64,000 nt of DNA from Methanococcoides seepicolus (GCF_023684405.1 NZ_JAGSOI010000001.1:52123-116122), one strand, 5' to 3'; positions 35,903 through 46,007 are shown, numbered from the stretch's first letter. Program-made: numbers and translations. Notes: generated by a model not told the origin, from the letters alone.

Positions 35903-35972
35903 ACCTCTCCTATATATGCTATGAGGACAGAACAAATAGCCACATAAATAGAACACTACCTACGGTGATTAT

Positions 35973-36290
35973 TTGAAAACTAATAACAAAGGGCTTAAAG
36001 CTGCCAATGTGCTCCCCGGAGGCATCGAAAAGTATCTCCGATTCTACAAGATGGGATTGTTCTTCATTTCCGTCTTTGGGATATACCTGGGAATACAGGG
36101 ACTTTATCTTATCATTGTAGAAAATAACTACATTCCAGGATTTTGCCTGTTCGGTGCAGCACTGCTGATATCACCACCGCCCATAGGGATATCCAATATG
36201 GTTGCCCGAAATCTCCATATGGAACTCACAATGGGAATAAAAGTGGGATTCTCCACACTATTGTTGGCAATCGCAGTGTATTTCCTTTAA
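35973..36290 (+). CDS. small membrane protein, 105 aa
   Basis: A hydrophobic protein with about three spans (GLFFISVFGIYLGIQGLYLI, then CLFGAALLISPPPIGIS, then FSTLLLAIAVYFL). I do not recognise a family. It starts at TTG 35973, supported by GGTGAT five bases upstream; no ATG is in frame nearby. It follows tyrA by 70 bp and may be cotranscribed, though nothing suggests a role in aromatic synthesis. Confidence 0.65.
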   Translation: MKTNNKGLKAANVLPGGIEKYLRFYKMGLFFISVFGIYLGIQGLYLIIVENNYIPGFCLFGAALLISPPPIGISNMVARNLHMELTMGIKVGFSTLLLAIAVYFL

Positions 36291-36348
36291 AAAAAAGGGA
36301 ATAAGATAAAAATAGTATATTGATGCCTTCCGCATCACAAATTCTTTT

Positions 36349-37014
36349 TTAGATAAGACTGACAAGATCTTCAAGCGCAGCTTTTGGATCTTTGGCCTTT
36401 ACAATGCCTGATGCGAGAAGCACACCAACTGAACCAAGTTCTATTGCAGCTTTAAGGTCCTCCCCTTTGGAGATACCTGCACCACAAAGCACCTTCACTG
36501 CTGTATCGATCCTCTCAACTGCTGCCACAGAACCTGTTACAACCTCTGGGTCTGCCTTTGATACAGGAATTCCAGAGCCTATAAGTTCCGGAGGCTCAAC
36601 TGCAACATAGTCAGGACCTAATGCCGCTGCTGCGGCTGTTGTTGCAATATTGTTAGTACAGATTATCGTGCGAAGACCTTCGCCTTTTGCTGCTGTCACA
36701 GAAGCTTCGATGTCAGCAAGTTTCAGTCTGCACTCCGAGTGATTGATAAGCGTACCCACAGCTCCGGCATCCTTTATGCACTTTGCAAAAGCATGTCCGG
36801 TAAAACTACCTGCTCCGACACCATCGAGATGCTGGGAATATACGGGAACATCGACCTGGGATGCGACCCTGTAGATATCACAGAACTGAGGTGCGATAGC
36901 GATCTCGATCCCGCTTGCTCCACCAACCTCTTTACAGGCACGAGCTATCCTTACGGCACCTTCACCGGTACCTTCGAGATATGTCTTTAGGTTCAATACG
37001 ATCAAAGGTTTCAA
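36349..37014 (-). CDS. tpiA: triosephosphate isomerase, archaeal
   Basis: Glycolytic/gluconeogenic isomerase of glyceraldehyde 3-phosphate and dihydroxyacetone phosphate. The 221-residue length is that of the compact archaeal enzyme. Catalytic His is in TLINHSECRL, the Glu in YVAVEPPELIGSG, and the phosphate loop is CGAGISKGEDL with GVLLASGIVKAKDP. Translation begins at TTG 37014 behind AGGTGGT, with no better start. A terminator separates it from fae-hps just upstream. Confidence 0.95.
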   Translation of the reverse strand: MKPLIVLNLKTYLEGTGEGAVRIARACKEVGGASGIEIAIAPQFCDIYRVASQVDVPVYSQHLDGVGAGSFTGHAFAKCIKDAGAVGTLINHSECRLKLADIEASVTAAKGEGLRTIICTNNIATTAAAAALGPDYVAVEPPELIGSGIPVSKADPEVVTGSVAAVERIDTAVKVLCGAGISKGEDLKAAIELGSVGVLLASGIVKAKDPKAALEDLVSLI

Positions 37015-37026
37015 ACTACCACCTCT

Positions 37027-37056
37027 AAAAAAAAAGAACGTGCGAAAGATCGCACG
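37027..37056 (-). terminator. hairpin plus T-run after fae-hps
   Basis: On the minus strand CGTGCGA and TCGCACG (37039-37056) form a 7-bp stem with a four-base loop, followed by TT-C and nine T. It starts one base past the fae-hps stop. Confidence 0.75.
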
Positions 37057-37057
37057 C

Positions 37058-38248
37058 TTAGAAATCGGTCATTATTCTGAACTGGTCGATCTCAGGCTTG
37101 TTCAAGCCTTCAATGAACTGGTCAGCTGCCTGCCTGACATCCTTTGAATTGGTGATAGCCCTGCCAACGACAAGGATATCAGCACCTGCTCCAAGTGCAT
37201 CAGGGATAGTGTCAACACGTACACCACCAGCGACTGCCACAAGGATCTTGGAAGAACGCTTCACTGCAAGTGCCTTGATACCTTCGATACTGCCCCATGC
37301 GTGAGCGGTCTCCTCGATGTCAATTGCACGGTGTAGTTCAACTACATCAGGAAGTACGTCCAATTGTTCAAGAACAGCTACTGGATCAGGAGTGTTCAAT
37401 GTATCCATGACAGCATAGATACCTGTCTTGTGTGCCTCTTCAATTACCTTGTTGAGTGTTGCGATAGGTGCAAGAGCGGATACTACAATAGCATCAGCGG
37501 TTGCATCAGCCACCATACGTGCCTCAAGGTTACCTGTGTCGAGGGTCTTAAGATCTGCAACGATGAACGCGTCAGGTCTGACCTCACGTATTTTTGTAAT
37601 GACATCCACACCATAGCGTTTGATAAGAGGTGTACCTGCTTCCAGTATCAAGTGGTCGCTCTTTGGGAGCTGCTTGATGATATTTAGGATAACAGGAAGG
37701 TTTGGATTGTCAAGTGCGACCTGCAAGTATGGAGCATCCCAAAGTTTTGAGATCTTGAATCCCATGACAGCGTGTGCAGCCCTGTCCTTCTCATGAAGAA
37801 CTGTGTCAATGTCAGGGAAACCGTCAAGTGCGCGTTTAAGTGCCAATTTTGTAGCTCCGTAATTGTACCTGTAGATACGGTTATAGTCCACTGCCTGCGG
37901 GTGAATGAAAACGCTTGCAATAATGACAAGGTCTTCTGCCTTTTCCTTAGGGATCAGTCCTTCTTCCACTGCATCAGCAACTGCCTTTGAAACAGCGGCC
38001 TGTGCAGGACCGAATATCTGTGAAGCCTGGTCCATTCCCTTAACGGTCACTTTTGGAACGATAAGAGTGGATGGCTTTGTAGGTAAGTTCGGGCGGATGA
38101 CAGAAAGAACGGGAGTGTGGCCTGCTGAAAGCTGGGTCATTCCTGTTGCGAATGCCTGTCCGACCGGCCCCTCCTTATCCCCGATCATAAGATCAACGTG
38201 TGCGAGCTCTGGTGCCTCGCCAATTAGTGCTTCTCCGATCAACATCAT
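37058..38248 (-). CDS. fae-hps: bifunctional formaldehyde-activating enzyme/hexulose-6-phosphate synthase
   Basis: A fusion of 396 residues. The N-terminal Fae part (1-160) adds formaldehyde to tetrahydromethanopterin; its catalytic His lies in [20 protein letters not shown]. The C-terminal Hps part (about 180-396) is a TIM barrel that interconverts ribulose 5-phosphate plus formaldehyde with hexulose 6-phosphate ([20 protein letters not shown], then [18 protein letters not shown]). In methanogens it yields ribulose phosphate and captures released formaldehyde. ATG 38248 is used; TTG 38257 would add three residues. A hairpin terminator follows immediately. Confidence 0.96.
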   Translation of the reverse strand: MMLIGEALIGEAPELAHVDLMIGDKEGPVGQAFATGMTQLSAGHTPVLSVIRPNLPTKPSTLIVPKVTVKGMDQASQIFGPAQAAVSKAVADAVEEGLIPKEKAEDLVIIASVFIHPQAVDYNRIYRYNYGATKLALKRALDGFPDIDTVLHEKDRAAHAVMGFKISKLWDAPYLQVALDNPNLPVILNIIKQLPKSDHLILEAGTPLIKRYGVDVITKIREVRPDAFIVADLKTLDTGNLEARMVADATADAIVVSALAPIATLNKVIEEAHKTGIYAVMDTLNTPDPVAVLEQLDVLPDVVELHRAIDIEETAHAWGSIEGIKALAVKRSSKILVAVAGGVRVDTIPDALGAGADILVVGRAITNSKDVRQAADQFIEGLNKPEIDQFRIMTDF

Positions 38249-38375
38249 AGTTATCAATGCGCTAAATTGCTATGACTATATATATTAGTTCTGATGCAAA
38301 ATTTGCAGCAAGGCATAAAATATAAAAAAGGTATTCCTAATTCATTATATATATTTGTAGAACAAATGGAATAAT

Positions 38376-39176
38376 GTGATAATAGATATATATAACCACC
38401 TTATTAAAAAAAGGAACCTTACATTAATGTACCTGTTATCCGCAATAGTAGCCACATATTTCGCAAGTTGGCTACCTGATTTTGAGAACCTAATCGGCAT
38501 AGAAGGTGCCAGAATCAGTTCAGTGGTATCATTTGGCGCACTGAACGGATTTCTCCTGGGACCTTTCTGGGGAGCTATCGCATCTCTTGCCGGCATAATG
38601 GCACATGTCATCATAAGACATCAAAGCCCTGATATGTTCCATATCCTCACACCGTTCTTCGTAGCAATGGCTTCCGTGGTGACAGGGCTGTGCATCACCA
38701 AAAGGGAGAAAGCTGCAATGATATTGTTCAGCATACTTATCCTTGGGTGGTACATTACCCCAATAGGAAGGGAATTATTATACTGGCCATGGTTCCACAT
38801 TTTAGTTCTTGGCGGCTTTATCCTATTTCACCATAAATATCGTAGCCGGACAGGAAATATATACACATTCGCATTTCTCCTATTTACGACCCTAATTGCC
38901 ATCCTTGCAGACCACCTTGCTGGCAGCATAACAGCGGCAATTCTCTTTGACCTTCCCCCACAGATGTTCGCATCCGTGGTGACCATATATCCAATCGAGA
39001 GGATAACACTTGCATTTGCGGCTGCTGCGATAGTATATCTTTTAATTATTGCACTCCAGACCACACTAATGGAATCGGAAACATTTCAGGACAAGGTCGA
39101 AGAGAAAAAAATGGATGAGCTGTTCAGTTATGTTGATGATGTAAAAGATATCATCGATAAAGAGAACAGTAAATGA
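38376..39176 (+). CDS. polytopic membrane protein, ECF S-component-like
   Basis: A 266-residue protein with six or seven spans. SVVSFGALNGFLLGPFWGAI and the loop-poor topology resemble the substrate-binding S components of energy-coupling factor transporters. A soluble acidic tail follows (VEEKKMDELFSYVDDVKDII, about 35 residues). No ATPase or EcfT gene is adjacent, so substrate and function stay open. The start is GTG 38376, or ATG 38427, which would leave a shorter N-terminus; neither has a strong ribosome-binding site. Confidence 0.65.
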   Translation: MIIDIYNHLIKKRNLTLMYLLSAIVATYFASWLPDFENLIGIEGARISSVVSFGALNGFLLGPFWGAIASLAGIMAHVIIRHQSPDMFHILTPFFVAMASVVTGLCITKREKAAMILFSILILGWYITPIGRELLYWPWFHILVLGGFILFHHKYRSRTGNIYTFAFLLFTTLIAILADHLAGSITAAILFDLPPQMFASVVTIYPIERITLAFAAAAIVYLLIIALQTTLMESETFQDKVEEKKMDELFSYVDDVKDIIDKENSK

Positions 39177-39221
39177 TCTTTTTTAAAATAGAGAAACCAT
39201 ATCTGAGATCTTTGTTGATGA

Positions 39222-39971
39222 TCAGGAAGTTATCTTGTCAAGAGATTCCATGACATCGTAAATTTTCTTTGAGAACGAGTGGTCCGGTTCCGTAAGTACC
39301 AGAACCTCATTATCACAACGGACAGCAACATCACACATACAGGGGATAGATGCCAGAACCGGAAGATCGAACTTTTTACCTGAAAGATCAGTAGGATTGT
39401 CATTGTGACACATGTTCTCAATAATATAACAGTCCTTATCCAGAGGCATATAGACACCCCCAATGACCTGCTCCATCGACCTCTGCCTGGAAGCCCCCGG
39501 CCTGCCCACCGAGATGACATAATCTGCAACCGCAATTGCATTGACGGAAGTAAAATCCACACCAGCACCAGTATCCAGAATAACAACATCGATACCGGCA
39601 TCTGAAAGGTCCCTCTTAGCAGTCATCAGGAGTTTCAATGCTTTTGACTGCCATTTTCGATCCTTGCTTGAAACCTCACGCACAGCAAGAATATCAGGAT
39701 TAGAATAGCCAACATAGAACGCACCCTTGGTACCCATTTCCTTGCTGACATCCTTAATTACATCCATGACACCGTATCGCCCTTCAAAGATATCATTGAC
39801 CCAGTGTTTAGCTTCAGGAAGCAGATAATTGAATGAACTGGGCGCCTTTAGATCAACATCCAGAAGGCATACGCTCTTTCCAACAGATGCATATGCAGAT
39901 GCAAGATTAATTGCAAACGAGGTTTTACCGGAACCACCTTTATAAGAATGTACCGCAATTGTCAATGCCAT
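39222..39971 (-). CDS. ParA/MinD-family P-loop ATPase
   Basis: A 249-residue ATPase of the MinD/ParA/CobQ group. The deviant Walker A is YKGGSGKTSFAINLASAYA (Lys11 and Lys16), followed by VCLLDVDLKAPSSFNYLL, and the Walker B region is VVILDTGAGVDFTS. These proteins use ATP-driven dimerisation to position cargo or deliver metal clusters. No ParB, FtsZ or hydrogenase gene is next to it, so its cargo is unknown. The gene stands alone, with an AT-rich promoter-like region upstream (39972-40130). Confidence 0.85.
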   Translation of the reverse strand: MALTIAVHSYKGGSGKTSFAINLASAYASVGKSVCLLDVDLKAPSSFNYLLPEAKHWVNDIFEGRYGVMDVIKDVSKEMGTKGAFYVGYSNPDILAVREVSSKDRKWQSKALKLLMTAKRDLSDAGIDVVILDTGAGVDFTSVNAIAVADYVISVGRPGASRQRSMEQVIGGVYMPLDKDCYIIENMCHNDNPTDLSGKKFDLPVLASIPCMCDVAVRCDNEVLVLTEPDHSFSKKIYDVMESLDKITS

Positions 39972-40132
39972 ATCCCTATCCCTTCAATATTGTAAAGTTT
40001 CAATTAGATAAATGATTAAACTTGTATATAAAATAATTCAAAGTAATAATTGACTAGTAATAAAGTTTACTTTACTTAAAATGATATTATATATACCACA
40101 TTTCAACTCAATAATCAGATTGCTTAACTTGT

Positions 40133-40480
40133 TTACTTACCCAGCCCTTCCCCAATACTAAAATATACTTTCCTACCTTTCCTGTTCTTTGCAACATGAC
40201 CCATTCGTACCAATTGGTTCAAATAATTGCTTTCAACCGCTCTCTCTTTATTGGTTCTCTCCGCAAGCTCGTCCGCTGTAGCCGAACCCAGCTCAAAAAG
40301 GGCTGTTGCAGTCGTACGTAAATGGTCTGGCAAAGTGAGCAATGTCATAACATCCAGAACATCTAAGATACCATCATCCGGTTCGTTATCAGATGATCCC
40401 TGGATAAGGATACGATCCAGTTTGCCACTGATCTCACGAAGGAGCCTGATCATTTCTTCAGTTGATGAATTATCGGTCAT
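40133..40480 (-). CDS. winged-helix transcriptional regulator
   Basis: A 115-residue regulator. The first 40 residues form a short helix (MIRLLREISGKLDRILI) and linker; the rest is a winged helix: LRTTATALFELGSATADELA, then ERAVESNYLNQLVRMGHVAK and the wing KNRKGRKVYFS. This resembles the ArsR/MarR-like regulators of methanogens. No ligand-binding cysteine pair is present. It sits between the ParA-type ATPase and elp3, each transcribed in the same direction but with gaps of about 150 bp. Confidence 0.8.
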   Translation of the reverse strand: MTDNSSTEEMIRLLREISGKLDRILIQGSSDNEPDDGILDVLDVMTLLTLPDHLRTTATALFELGSATADELAERTNKERAVESNYLNQLVRMGHVAKNRKGRKVYFSIGEGLGK

Positions 40481-40632
40481 ATGATCCCGCCAATATTATT
40501 ATTGGATAGCATATATAGAATAAAGGAACAATTATACCAATCACGACATCCTTTAATATAAATGTATTGAAGGCTTACAGTAATACAACAGATTAAAAAA
40601 AAACAAAATAAATGAAAGATATTAGCAATTCT

Positions 40633-42297
40633 TCATATCATTTTTGACATATATACACCATCGCGATAATATCCAAACTTGCGATAATACTGCCTTACAC
40701 CAATGCCACTGATAATAGAGATCTTTGAGTAACCTGCCTCTTTTGCCAGAAGTTCTGCATTCTCCAACAATTCAGCACCATAGCCCTTATGCTGCCAGTC
40801 CATACCCTCAGCACCTTTGCCCACCGGGACCATAGAACCATATACATGAAGCTCTCTCACCAATGCAGCATCCTGCAACTCTTCCCTGTGAGGTGTATTC
40901 GGGAACCGAAGACGTAAGAAGCCTATCAAAATATCAGTACCGGCATCCTCGAACGAAAGGAAATGTTCCTTTCCGCCACAGGAATCATAGGTATCGATGG
41001 TAAGCTCTATACTATCAACATCAGGTTCATTCCCTTTGAGGACATTATGACCAACTTCCCTGCAACGTATACACTTACACTTGACACCCCTTGACTCGAG
41101 ACGTTCTTTCGCAAGCTGCCTTATATTACTTTTCTTCACACCTGCGAATATCTGCGGGGACGGGATATCCCTCTGTATACGCTGCATACGGACCCACTTA
41201 GGCAGAATTGCCTTGATATCCGCCAGAAGCTCGATGGCATCCTCATCATCAAGAGCCTCATATTCCCCTCTCGCCCACATATCATAGAGTTCAGTACCTT
41301 CCGTCACCAGTGTAGGATATACCTTTAGATAGTCCGGCATGAAATTACTATCAGAGAACAGCTTTTTGAATCCCCGAAGGTCCCTTGCAGAGTCCATCCC
41401 CGGAAGATGAGGCATCATATGGAAACCTACCTTCAGTGCACTATCCCGTAGCACCCGGTTCGAATCCACCGAGTCCTGAACACTATGACCCCTCCGCATC
41501 CTCTCAAGCACGAAGTCATATACACTTTGCACACCGATCTCGACCTTGGTAGCACCCAGCTTAAGCATCCGGTCCACATGATCAGTATTTGTCCAATCCG
41601 GTCTTGTCTCAAAGGTTATACCAGTATTACGGACCATAGCGGTCTCGTTCGCCTTCTGGACATCTTCGACCGTCACATAAGGAACAGTATCCCCGATAAC
41701 TTTTACATCTTCACGCCACTGAGTACCGGAAAAATCGTTCATGGCCTCAAGGCATCTCTTAGTGTACCATTCCTGATAATCGATAGCACGTGAAGAGAAC
41801 GTACCACCCATGACAATAAGCTCTGCCTTGTCCACATCATGACCTATATGCTTTAACTGGGAAAGGCGGCCAGAAACAATGCGATAAGGATCGTACTCAT
41901 ATTGCATCGCCCTCATTGTGGCAGGTTCCCTGCCCATATAGCTTTGAGGAGAATTAAAAGAGGATTTCGGGCCCCCAGGACAGGGTATACAGATCCCATG
42001 AGGACATTCACAGGGAGAGGTCATTGCCGCTATGACCGCCACTCCCGAGATAGTCCGAACAGGCTTTCGGCGGAGAAGATCACGAACGAGCTTCTGCTCT
42101 TCATCCGTCCCCACCCTGATAATATCAGGATGTTTAGGAAGAGTGGACAACCTGAACTCCTTGCTGACAACCTTCTTCGCTTTGGTCAATTGCTTCTCGT
42201 CAGAGATCTCACCGTCAAGCACCATGTCCAGCAACTTTCGGCATGCGACCCTGAAATTATCATTAACTTCCGATGTCATATTCAAAACCAGATTCAA
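40633..42297 (-). CDS. elp3: Elp3-type tRNA U34 radical SAM/acetyltransferase
   Basis: Modifies wobble uridine of tRNA (5-carboxymethyl) from acetyl-CoA using SAM radical chemistry. The 554-residue protein has the radical SAM cluster CPHGICIPCPGG near residue 97 (C-x4-C-x2-C) and YMGREPATMRAMQYEYDPY, then a zinc-type CKCIRCREVG. The C-terminal GNAT domain has LHVYGSMVPVG, GYGAELLENAELLAKEAGY and a final YYRKFGY. It begins at TTG 42297, overlapping the rfcS2 stop by two bases; ATG 42279 is an alternative. Confidence 0.95.
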   Translation of the reverse strand: MNLVLNMTSEVNDNFRVACRKLLDMVLDGEISDEKQLTKAKKVVSKEFRLSTLPKHPDIIRVGTDEEQKLVRDLLRRKPVRTISGVAVIAAMTSPCECPHGICIPCPGGPKSSFNSPQSYMGREPATMRAMQYEYDPYRIVSGRLSQLKHIGHDVDKAELIVMGGTFSSRAIDYQEWYTKRCLEAMNDFSGTQWREDVKVIGDTVPYVTVEDVQKANETAMVRNTGITFETRPDWTNTDHVDRMLKLGATKVEIGVQSVYDFVLERMRRGHSVQDSVDSNRVLRDSALKVGFHMMPHLPGMDSARDLRGFKKLFSDSNFMPDYLKVYPTLVTEGTELYDMWARGEYEALDDEDAIELLADIKAILPKWVRMQRIQRDIPSPQIFAGVKKSNIRQLAKERLESRGVKCKCIRCREVGHNVLKGNEPDVDSIELTIDTYDSCGGKEHFLSFEDAGTDILIGFLRLRFPNTPHREELQDAALVRELHVYGSMVPVGKGAEGMDWQHKGYGAELLENAELLAKEAGYSKISIISGIGVRQYYRKFGYYRDGVYMSKMI

Positions 42298-43319
42298 TAA
42301 AGTTCCAGGACCAACTTCTCCAGATGGATCCGTGGATTCGCACTGTCGATGACCATGGCATCCGTGTCCGCGATCCTGCAGATAGCCCTTGCAACCCCAT
42401 CCTCGCCCCTACCGGAGCCCACTACCACAGAATGTAACTGCTGCAACACCTCGCCCCCTGTAAAACCTTCTTCGATAAGAAGCGTATCTATCAGTTTTCG
42501 TGCATTCAGTATATCATGCTCAATAGCAGCATTATGAAGCTCGGTCACATTTTTGGACACATCCACTAACGCTTCCTCATAAAGGAGATCCCCTGTGATG
42601 GTTTTTCCAGGATGGTTCATGACCGCGAACTGAAGTGTAAGAAGGGCTTTGGAAACATTACCCCCTGCATAATAAAGCAGAGCATCGTACCCATCATCCG
42701 ATATAGAGATACCTTCCTTCTCTGCCACCGAGATCACAAATGCCCGGAGTGCATCGTCCGGCACATAAGTAAAGAACAGCTCCAGCCCTCTGGAACGCAA
42801 AGGAGCTATCAGTTTTGAAGGTTGCGTGGTGGATAATATGAACCTGCAGGTCCTGGTATATTTTTCCATCATGCGCCTTAAAGCGTGTTGGGCACTCGTT
42901 TCCAGAGATTCAACATTGTCGATGAATATTATCTTATAATCTGCATCTAATGAGCCCATGCCTGCAAATTCATTTATGACTTCCTTGAATATGGAAATAA
43001 CACTGGAATATATCTTTTTGGGGTCATCGGTACCTATAATGTGAACAAAACGCTTATCCCTCACAAGATAGCGTTTCCCCTGATCAAAGAAATCAGAACC
43101 ATTGAAGTAAGTGAAATTGTTCTCATAGTATTCCCCATAGAGCTCGTATGCCAAAGCGAACGCTGTGGAAGACTTGCCGGAATTCACCGGCCCATGAAAA
43201 ACAAGATGCGGGAGGTTGCCCGAATCCACAAGCCGGACGAGAGAATTCACAGACTCCCCGTTCCCCACAATATCCTCAAGCTTCTGAGGCCGGTATTTTA
43301 CAGTCCATAGATCCTTCAT
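42294..43319 (-). CDS. rfcS2: replication factor C small subunit 2 (divergent)
   Basis: A 341-residue clamp-loader subunit of the second small type found in Methanosarcinales and haloarchaea. It starts KDLWTVKYRPQKLEDIVGN, typical of RFC. Walker A is HGPVNSGKSSTAFALA, with NS in place of the usual GT. Walker B reads IIFIDNVESLETSAQHALRR: the DE of active subunits is DN. The trans-arginine region reads PLRSRGLELFF, keeping SR but not the Cys of SRC. So it may bind nucleotide but hydrolyse it poorly, and work with the canonical small and large subunits. ATG 43319 has GGAGGT six bases upstream. elp3 is translationally coupled. Confidence 0.88.
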   Translation of the reverse strand: MKDLWTVKYRPQKLEDIVGNGESVNSLVRLVDSGNLPHLVFHGPVNSGKSSTAFALAYELYGEYYENNFTYFNGSDFFDQGKRYLVRDKRFVHIIGTDDPKKIYSSVISIFKEVINEFAGMGSLDADYKIIFIDNVESLETSAQHALRRMMEKYTRTCRFILSTTQPSKLIAPLRSRGLELFFTYVPDDALRAFVISVAEKEGISISDDGYDALLYYAGGNVSKALLTLQFAVMNHPGKTITGDLLYEEALVDVSKNVTELHNAAIEHDILNARKLIDTLLIEEGFTGGEVLQQLHSVVVGSGRGEDGVARAICRIADTDAMVIDSANPRIHLEKLVLELY

Positions 43320-43340
43320 TGAACAACCTCCAAACAACCA

Positions 43341-45035
43341 TCACTCTGCTTTGTCAAGGACCACTTTGATCACTTTGCCATATACAGGCCTTGCAATAAG
43401 CACACCGATAAGCACACCAACTATTGTAGTGATAGCAAATCCCCTGAGAGCACCGAATCCCATGACCACCAGAGGTGACATGGCAATTGTCGTTGTCGCT
43501 GCAGCTGCAAATATGATAGCAAATGCCTTGGAGATCCTTTCCATATAGACCTTGGTAGATGGAAGCTTGCCTTCATACAGAACTTCATCCGTGATGATCA
43601 CAAGATGGTCGATACCCGTACCGATAGCCGCAATAATACCAGCTATTGCCGGAAGGTCAAGCTGCCAGTTGATAGCACCGGCAAAACCGAGTATTATTAT
43701 GACCTCACAGAGAGATGTTCCCACCATAGGCAACAAGATCTCCTTTTGATGGTATCTCCTGAACACCACTGCAGCCACTGCCAACAATGCGAAAAGCCCT
43801 GCTAAAGCCACCTGCCTCTTGAACTGTTCACCTAATGCTGCATCCACCTGACCAGAGCCCATGAGCACGACATTCACAGGCAACGCACCTGCACGCAAAT
43901 GTATCTGAAGCTGGTCTGCCTGGGTCTTACCATCCTCATCGAGACCCGTGGAAGCCTGCCATGAATAGATAGGGTGTTCGTTCAGTGCTGAAGCCGCGGA
44001 AAAGCTCAACGGTGCACCATATACCTCCCTGTCATCCAGATACATATAGAGCAGATGGGAATTTGGATCAGTGATAGCACCGGTCTCAATGGCGATCTTC
44101 TGCAAAGCAAAAGCACCGTCCTCATCGAGAGTGAAAGGAGTGTTCCAGTGCCCATCCACCTGGGTAACAATACCCACCTTTTCGATAGAATCACCATAAA
44201 GTACATGCACACTTTCATTCCCAGTGGTTTGCATGCGTATCTCGAACTTACCTGGTTTCTCTACGATCTCCTTTGCAGTAGTAAGATCGGTACCTGCAAA
44301 ATCGATTAGAATATACTCCTCACCAACCGTACGCACAGGTATATCCTTAAGACCAAGGGAGTTCAGCTTTTCACTAAGGATATCACGGGTCATGTCCCGC
44401 GTATCTGTCCTGACACCTTCCCTGAATATCGCAGCTCCGTCACTTCCTGTAAGAACATTGCCTCCAACCGGGACCATCAATGCCTGCAATTCTTCCAAAG
44501 AGACAGCTGTACGGATCTCGTACTCAACGCCATCCCCAACAAAAAGAGGAACAACCTCAGTATTGAGAGCCTTGGAAAGATATTGCATGATAAGGGTCTG
44601 TTTGTTCGTGGAAAGCACGATACTGCTTGTATCATCAGAATATGAGATATCGGACTCTCCGAGACCCAAAAGATCCATCTGGAGGTCAGAGACATATGTA
44701 CTGGTCGTGAAAGTGACAGTATTGCCATCATTGGAATATCCTTCGCCGGCATCCCCTGTAACGCTTATGATCTCTATAGGAGCATCAATTGCAGACTCCA
44801 CTATTTCCGTCACCAGCATTGAAATATCAGCATCCAGTTGAGTAACGGCACCCTGCAACTTGATCTGTATCCATGAACCGCCTTCAAGATCAAGACCATA
44901 ATTAAGATCAGTGTTCAGACCCTCCTCAGCAGAGTAGCCCGGACCTATCATCACAACAGAGAGAACTACAGCCGCGATCAATAACCAGACACGTATATCA
45001 TTCTTCAATCCTTTCGGAACTTCCTCTTCTCTCAT
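43341..45035 (-). CDS. secD: protein-export membrane protein SecD
   Basis: Subunit of the SecDF complex that aids protein translocation and membrane protein release. The 564-residue product has one N-terminal span, a large extracellular region with the P1 head, then five spans with AGIIAAIGTGIDHLVIITDE, an archaeal form of the conserved D5 motif. ATG 45035 has GGAG upstream and overlaps the secF stop (ATGA); the longer frame to 45074 lies inside secF. The order secF-secD on one transcript is common in archaea. Confidence 0.95.
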   Translation of the reverse strand: MREEEVPKGLKNDIRVWLLIAAVVLSVVMIGPGYSAEEGLNTDLNYGLDLEGGSWIQIKLQGAVTQLDADISMLVTEIVESAIDAPIEIISVTGDAGEGYSNDGNTVTFTTSTYVSDLQMDLLGLGESDISYSDDTSSIVLSTNKQTLIMQYLSKALNTEVVPLFVGDGVEYEIRTAVSLEELQALMVPVGGNVLTGSDGAAIFREGVRTDTRDMTRDILSEKLNSLGLKDIPVRTVGEEYILIDFAGTDLTTAKEIVEKPGKFEIRMQTTGNESVHVLYGDSIEKVGIVTQVDGHWNTPFTLDEDGAFALQKIAIETGAITDPNSHLLYMYLDDREVYGAPLSFSAASALNEHPIYSWQASTGLDEDGKTQADQLQIHLRAGALPVNVVLMGSGQVDAALGEQFKRQVALAGLFALLAVAAVVFRRYHQKEILLPMVGTSLCEVIIILGFAGAINWQLDLPAIAGIIAAIGTGIDHLVIITDEVLYEGKLPSTKVYMERISKAFAIIFAAAATTTIAMSPLVVMGFGALRGFAITTIVGVLIGVLIARPVYGKVIKVVLDKAE

Positions 45036-45934
45036 GCCCTTCTCCTCCTTGGAGTACTGCGGCGAACATGCCACCTCAGAATACCAGTGTTAAGTAGCCA
45101 CGTATTCATCAGATCGGCAGCCAGTCCAAATATAAGGACTATCGCAATGTCGGAAAGCAGATTTATCTGTGAAACAGAAGAGGTCACCAGATAAGAGAAA
45201 GTGGAAACAATATACATCACTACCAACGCAGCAAGCGTTGTAGTGGTCATGGTGATACCGGTATGCATCGCACGCCCGATGTTCTCATCAGGACTGCCCC
45301 TTCTCTTAAGGACACGAGTGGTCAGCAATATATCACTGTCTACCGAATAACCGATCAGCATCAACAGTGCTGCAACGGTTCCAAGGGACAGCTCGATCCC
45401 TACAAGGTTCATAAAACCAATAGCTATGGCAATATCTGAGAATGCGGAGAGCACCACAGCAAGTGATGGTACCGCCGTTCTGAAAATAAGGAACACAACA
45501 AGGGCCATACCTATGAACGAAAGACAAAGAGCTATCAAAGCCTGTGTCTGCAATTCCTTACCGTACAATGCACCTATCTGTTTTATCTCCACACTGCTAT
45601 ACTTGGAAGTTATTGCCTTTTCAAGCTCAGACTGAGATTCGCCATCCATCGGGCCGAACTGTAGAATAGCACGGTCTCCGGTCTTACGGGCATCGACAAG
45701 GGAATGAGCTGAATATGCAAGCTCAAGGACTTCTGCAGATTCCTGCGTCTCAAAAGCGATCATCGTTCCGCCTTCAAATTCCATCCCAAGCTTCACCGGT
45801 GCTCCGGTCGTTGCAAATACGAATCCCGAAACTAAAAGGGAAAGCACCAACACTGCAAGTGGGATCGCGATCAATTTCTTATCATCGCAACTCCGTACAA
45901 AAGAGTCAAGATACTCTGTTAAAATGACTGCCAT
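45032..45934 (-). CDS. secF: protein-export membrane protein SecF
   Basis: A 300-residue partner of SecD with six spans. It has an N-terminal span, an extracellular domain (KLGMEFEGGTMIAFETQESA), then LLMLIGYSVDSDILLTTRVL, the conserved D/S motif of the SecF family, and a basic cytoplasmic end (RRSTPRRRRA). GGAG lies eight bases before the ATG. The stop overlaps secD. Confidence 0.95.
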   Translation of the reverse strand: MAVILTEYLDSFVRSCDDKKLIAIPLAVLVLSLLVSGFVFATTGAPVKLGMEFEGGTMIAFETQESAEVLELAYSAHSLVDARKTGDRAILQFGPMDGESQSELEKAITSKYSSVEIKQIGALYGKELQTQALIALCLSFIGMALVVFLIFRTAVPSLAVVLSAFSDIAIAIGFMNLVGIELSLGTVAALLMLIGYSVDSDILLTTRVLKRRGSPDENIGRAMHTGITMTTTTLAALVVMYIVSTFSYLVTSSVSQINLLSDIAIVLIFGLAADLMNTWLLNTGILRWHVRRSTPRRRRA

Positions 45935-46007
45935 TCTTAATGCTCCATTATCAAAAATATGTCACAATATAATAATCGATACTATTCTCAGAATCATACA
46001 CTACAAC

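Noticed and set aside
41455..41475. GGTTCGAATCC, resembling a tRNA T-loop
   Set aside because: It lies inside elp3 coding sequence and no acceptor or anticodon stems surround it.
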